From Thermoplasmata archaeon (GTDB lineage: Archaea; Thermoplasmatota; Thermoplasmata; Thermoplasmatales; Thermoplasmataceae), in NCBI GenBank assembly GCA_021806345.1, contig JAJZXP010000058.1, forward strand, positions 1-9,022: a DNA stretch of 9,022 bases, written 5' to 3'. The position numbers and the translations under genes are program-made. The notes beneath the pieces were generated by a model that saw only the letters and a list, made by a program, of their open reading frames with translations, searched no databases and was not told the origin of the DNA. Shown in pieces: positions 7,019 through 9,022 of this stretch (position 1 is its first letter; every line of letters begins with the position of its first letter).

Positions 7019-7660
7019 TCATCGTATTTTTTTCAGGGACTGGAAAGTGTCAATTCCCGTAATCGGTGTGAAAATGATTGTTGTGTATATTGAGGAATGC
7101 CCAAGCCACTGCTGCAGTACATTCAGAGAGACATTTTCCATTATGGCCTTGACCGCAAATGTATGCCTGAACTTGTGGGCATGGATCCTGAATCCGAGCT
7201 TGCTCTGCATCTTCTTGAAGTACAGATCCACAACCTGCCTTGACATGGGAAACAGTGGATCCTCTGATTTCGTTGATATATTCATGTCAAGGAGATACTG
7301 CATATAGGCATCCCTCAGATCCGCATGCATAGGTATAGTCCTGTACTTTTCTTTCTGAATTCCATTCCGATCCCTGCCCTGCTTGAGTGTTTTCATCCTG
7401 ACTGAATTTGTGGCCAGATTGATGTCTGATGGTTTTAGCATGAGGATTTCATCTATCCTTGCACCTGTCCTGTACAGAAAGCTGACAAGCAGATAATACC
7501 GTTTATGCCTGTCAGCCCTCCTTATGTCAGCATTGATCTTTTCGCAGATCTCATTGAAGATCTGCTGTACCTCATCAACCGAAAAGAAATCTATTGAGAG
7601 TTGCCTTCCAGATGACTGGATCATCATGCTCTTTGGAATGGGGAAGACATAATATGTCAA
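7019..7660 (-). CDS. Short tyrosine recombinase, catalytic Tyr replaced by Phe
   Basis: This 213-residue integrase-family protein consists almost only of the catalytic domain. Conserved residues are visible: R68 in TGARIDE, K93 in TLKQG, H162-x-x-R165 in HKFRHTF, and H188 in LGHSSIYTT. Where the nucleophile is expected (GHSSIxTTxxY), the sequence is GHSSIYTTIIF, so residue 197 is Phe (TTC), one base from Tyr (TAC). Y192 is nearby but sits at a position normally held by a variable residue. Only about 25 residues precede the catalytic domain, so the usual N-terminal core-binding domain is missing. The annotated start is TTG; ATG at 7627 or 7624 would also keep the whole domain. It may be inactive, a regulator, or a decaying integrase of the island. 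The family is clear; activity is not. Confidence 0.88.
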   Translation of the reverse strand: MTYYVFPIPKSMMIQSSGRQLSIDFFSVDEVQQIFNEICEKINADIRRADRHKRYYLLVSFLYRTGARIDEILMLKPSDINLATNSVRMKTLKQGRDRNGIQKEKYRTIPMHADLRDAYMQYLLDMNISTKSEDPLFPMSRQVVDLYFKKMQSKLGFRIHAHKFRHTFAVKAIMENVSLNVLQQWLGHSSIYTTIIFTPITGIDTFQSLKKIR

Positions 7661-7738
7661 TATTTTAGTCTCTAATTAGGTTTGTTCAATGAATAAAAGT
7701 GATTACAAATAAAGATGGTTTCATTAAATGCCAAAAGA

Positions 7739-7984
7739 TTACTTGCTGCTTCTTTTCTTCTTGAATCGCTCCTTAAAAATACGCTCTTCTATGGTACCAT
7801 CGGGCCTTTTTACTCTCTGAATAAATTCCCTCTCCGCTGTTCGTACTGCTCTTTTCTCAAAAACATTTTCGAACGGATCTTTTTCAATAAATCTTGGTTT
7901 TTCCCTCTCATCCGCTACAGGATATCTATTGCCATCACCTGTACTATATACAGTTACAATTTGGTTCTTTTTCTTTTCGGGCAT
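7739..7984 (-). CDS. Charged 81-aa protein of unknown function
   Basis: I do not recognise this protein. It starts MPEKKKNQIVTVYSTGDGNR, has a middle rich in Lys, Arg and Glu, and ends in a strongly basic tail (KERFKKKRSSK). No membrane segment, cysteine cluster or signal peptide is seen. A short 'VKRPDGTIEERIF' segment (about 58-70) could be a beta hairpin. The basic ends would suit nucleic-acid binding, but that is a guess. It is favoured over the overlapping plus-strand frame because a TATA-like element stands at leaderless distance from its ATG and because that plus-strand frame is Cys/Phe/Leu-rich in the manner of an antisense shadow. It lies upstream of the recombinase on the same strand with a 78-base gap, so it may be island cargo or a recombinase accessory. 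Confidence 0.6.
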   Translation of the reverse strand: MPEKKKNQIVTVYSTGDGNRYPVADEREKPRFIEKDPFENVFEKRAVRTAEREFIQRVKRPDGTIEERIFKERFKKKRSSK

Positions 7985-8004
7985 TAATTATACATTGATA
8001 AGGA

Positions 8005-8015
8005 CCTTTAAAATC
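8005..8015 (-). promoter_or_regulatory. TATA-like element for the 81-aa gene
   Basis: GATTTTAAAGG on the minus strand lies about 21-31 bases before the ATG at 7984, consistent with a leaderless transcript. Confidence 0.45.
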
Positions 8016-8052
8016 TTTTCTATTCTGTCATGTTTGTTGATAATTTCTTTAA

Positions 8053-8060
8053 CTTTATAA
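8053..8060 (+). promoter_or_regulatory. TATA-like element before the 8081 remnant
   Basis: CTTTATAA is centred about 24 bases before ATG 8081, a usable position for leaderless transcription. It is the main reason to think 8081 was once a real start. Confidence 0.35.
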
Positions 8061-8080
8061 AAGAGAAACTAGCTTAAGTC

Positions 8081-8371
8081 ATGAATGAAGAAAGAAAAAT
8101 AACGAAGAATGAACATATGCTACCTCTGTCTGAACACTAGGCATTAAAACAATTGGTACTTTTCGACAAAACGAACACGCGAAGGTCATATGATATAGAG
8201 TTTCTGAGTCAGATGAAGAACTGTTCCTAATATTACTAGGAGTATCTTATTCCGCCAAAATATGCACCAAGGGTAGCATTTTTACAGGCTTGTAGTCTAA
8301 AATTGTATTTCCAACATTTGTCTTCAGAAATGGTGTTCTTAAATAAAGAGCACCTATTAGAAATCCCCTGA
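8081..8371 (+). pseudogene. Possible decayed gene with three internal stops
   Basis: From ATG 8081 one frame runs to TGA at 8369-8371 and is broken by TAG (8138-8140), TAA (8228-8230) and TAG (8237-8239). The pieces read as plausible protein: MNEERKITKNEHMLPLSEH, then ALKQLVLFDKTNTRRSYDIE, then EYLIPPKYAPRVAFLQACSL and a further segment rich in Leu and Glu. The whole would be 96 codons. Sharing one frame and having a TATA-like element at the right distance favour a dead gene, but stretches of 29 to 43 open codons can occur by chance. No family is recognised. Confidence 0.35.
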
Positions 8372-8410
8372 ATAGTACAGTTTACAGAGCTTATTAAGAT
8401 TTAATGACTA

Positions 8411-8450
8411 TTCAAGATTGTTGCATACCCATGCAATAATTTTTCTTGAA
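8411..8450 (+). terminator. Long imperfect hairpin with T run, possible terminator or IS-end structure
   Basis: TTCAAGA (8411-8417) pairs with TCTTGAA (8444-8450). Inside, TTGCAT (8421-8426) pairs with ATGCAA (8431-8436) around loop ACCC. A five-T run (8440-8444) follows the inner stem. It could end rightward transcription before the transposase or be a subterminal structure of the insertion sequence. Confidence 0.35.
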
Positions 8451-8458
8451 AATAAGAT

Positions 8459-8486
8459 GGGTGTTGTTTGTGCAGAACAACAACCC
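8459..8486 (+). repeat. Strong hairpin (GGGT GTTGTT / AACAAC A ACCC)
   Basis: Ten base pairs interrupted by one bulged A (8482) enclose the loop TGTGCAG (8469-8475). It starts nine bases after the preceding hairpin. The pair lies roughly 65-140 bases upstream of the transposase start, where an insertion-sequence left end would be expected. Confidence 0.55.
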
Positions 8487-8549
8487 AACAGTACATGGAA
8501 GGAACAGTAATAAAAGGATATTGTCCTTCTACAATGAATCCCCTGTCAG

Positions 8550-9022
8550 ATGAAAATTATCCTTGATATCAAGGATATTGAAAACTACAGGGATAATCTT
8601 ATGAAGCAGAATGCAGGAAAGAATGGAAGGCCTTTCACTCTTCCTGATAAGATAATCGAGATCCTGGCAAGGATCAGATCAGTATTCAATGCTTCCTTCA
8701 GATCACTGGAATCTTACATTAGAATATTTCAAGAGATTCTAGGAATACCGAGAATCTCATACACATCAATATTCAGAAGAATAAGGAAGGTCACTGTACC
8801 AGAGATCATCAATCCCTCATTCTCTGTTGCCATAGATTCAACAGGATTCAAGATATAAATAAGAGGGGACTGGCCATAGAATAAATGGTCAAATAAGAGA
8901 AAGGGATGGATCAAGCTCCATGTGTCAGCTGACACCGACAGGATAATGGCATCCCGTATTTCCATCACAAAGGAGCACAGCCATGATGCCACTCAGTTCC
9001 ACAATCTTATATCTGGGCATGA
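8550..9022 (+). pseudogene. IS5-like DDE transposase, 5' part, two nonsense mutations, cut by window end
   Basis: The reading frame from ATG 8550 encodes an N-terminal helical DNA-binding region and then the first catalytic acidic residue in SVAIDSTGFK. TAA follows at 8856-8858. The same frame continues as IRGDWP, TAG (8877-8879), then NKWSNKRKGWIKLHVSADTD and ISITKEHSHDATQFHNL to the window edge. Continuity of transposase-like sequence across both stops shows a once-intact gene now broken. The fold is that of IS5-related DDE transposases common in Thermoplasmatales-type archaea. TAG and TAA also end intact genes here, so readthrough by a reassigned codon is unlikely. The right half and both terminal inverted repeats are not in view. 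Confidence 0.82.
8558..8577 (+). repeat. Perfect 20-base palindrome inside the transposase 5' coding region
   Basis: TATCCTTGAT is followed directly by its reverse complement, overlapping codons 3-10 of the transposase. AAGGATATTG at 8571-8580 also occurs at 8514-8523, where AAGGA pairs with TCCTT (8524-8528). The mRNA could fold at its 5' end, or a dimeric protein could bind the DNA. Confidence 0.75.

Noticed and set aside
7715..7987. Plus-strand frame of 90 codons opposite the 81-aa gene
   Set aside because: The Leu/Phe/Cys-rich composition fits an antisense shadow of a charged protein; the minus frame has the better promoter.
8856..8879. Stop-codon readthrough or reassignment in the transposase
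   Set aside because: Both TAA and TAG are involved, and TAG also ends the intact gene at 1527, so simple nonsense mutation is the better explanation.
1..9022. CRISPR array
   Set aside because: No regularly spaced repeats of 20-40 bases were seen; only short isolated repeats occur.

Overview
The window looks like an accessory, defence-carrying stretch of an archaeal chromosome, most likely a low-GC euryarchaeon of the Thermoplasmatales type. The lineage is inferred from three things. A tRNA-Trp carries an intron that contains a box C/D methylation guide. Promoters sit about 25-30 bases ahead of start codons, as in leaderless transcription, alongside GGTGA-type Shine-Dalgarno sites. The base composition is AT-rich throughout. 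No single gene fixes the species.

Layout. Bases 1-108 are the 3' part of tRNA-Trp(CCA) with its intron; the first half of the gene lies off the left edge. A rightward pair follows: a 55-residue ribbon-helix-helix regulator (248-415) and a 368-residue protein (421-1527) whose C-terminal part resembles KwaB (DUF4868). Convergent to it, with only two bases between the stop codons, is a four-helix membrane protein (1530-2096, minus) that looks like KwaA. Together these suggest a Kiwa-type antiphage system in an unusual convergent arrangement with a dedicated small regulator. Bases 2180-2546 (minus) hold a gene of about 120 codons broken by two frameshifts. Bases 2547-2895 hold nothing I can support. 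A large single-chain restriction-modification protein (2896-6297, minus) follows, with an N-terminal PD-(D/E)XK nuclease and an N6-adenine methylase core.

To the right is a leftward group. It comprises a DinB-like metal-site protein (6470-6985), a short tyrosine recombinase whose nucleophilic tyrosine appears to be phenylalanine (7019-7660), and an unrecognised 81-residue charged protein (7739-7984). The last kilobase is decayed. It has a possible gene remnant with internal stops (8081-8371), two hairpins (8411-8486), and the 5' part of an IS5-like DDE transposase interrupted by two in-frame stops and cut by the window edge (8550-9022).

How the parts may work together (inference): the restriction-modification enzyme would cut incoming unmodified DNA, while the Kiwa-like pair would act at the membrane and on phage DNA after it enters. 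The recombinase, the insertion sequence and the broken genes next to a tRNA gene are typical of a mobile defence island undergoing turnover. No attachment-site repeat of the tRNA 3' end is visible in this window.
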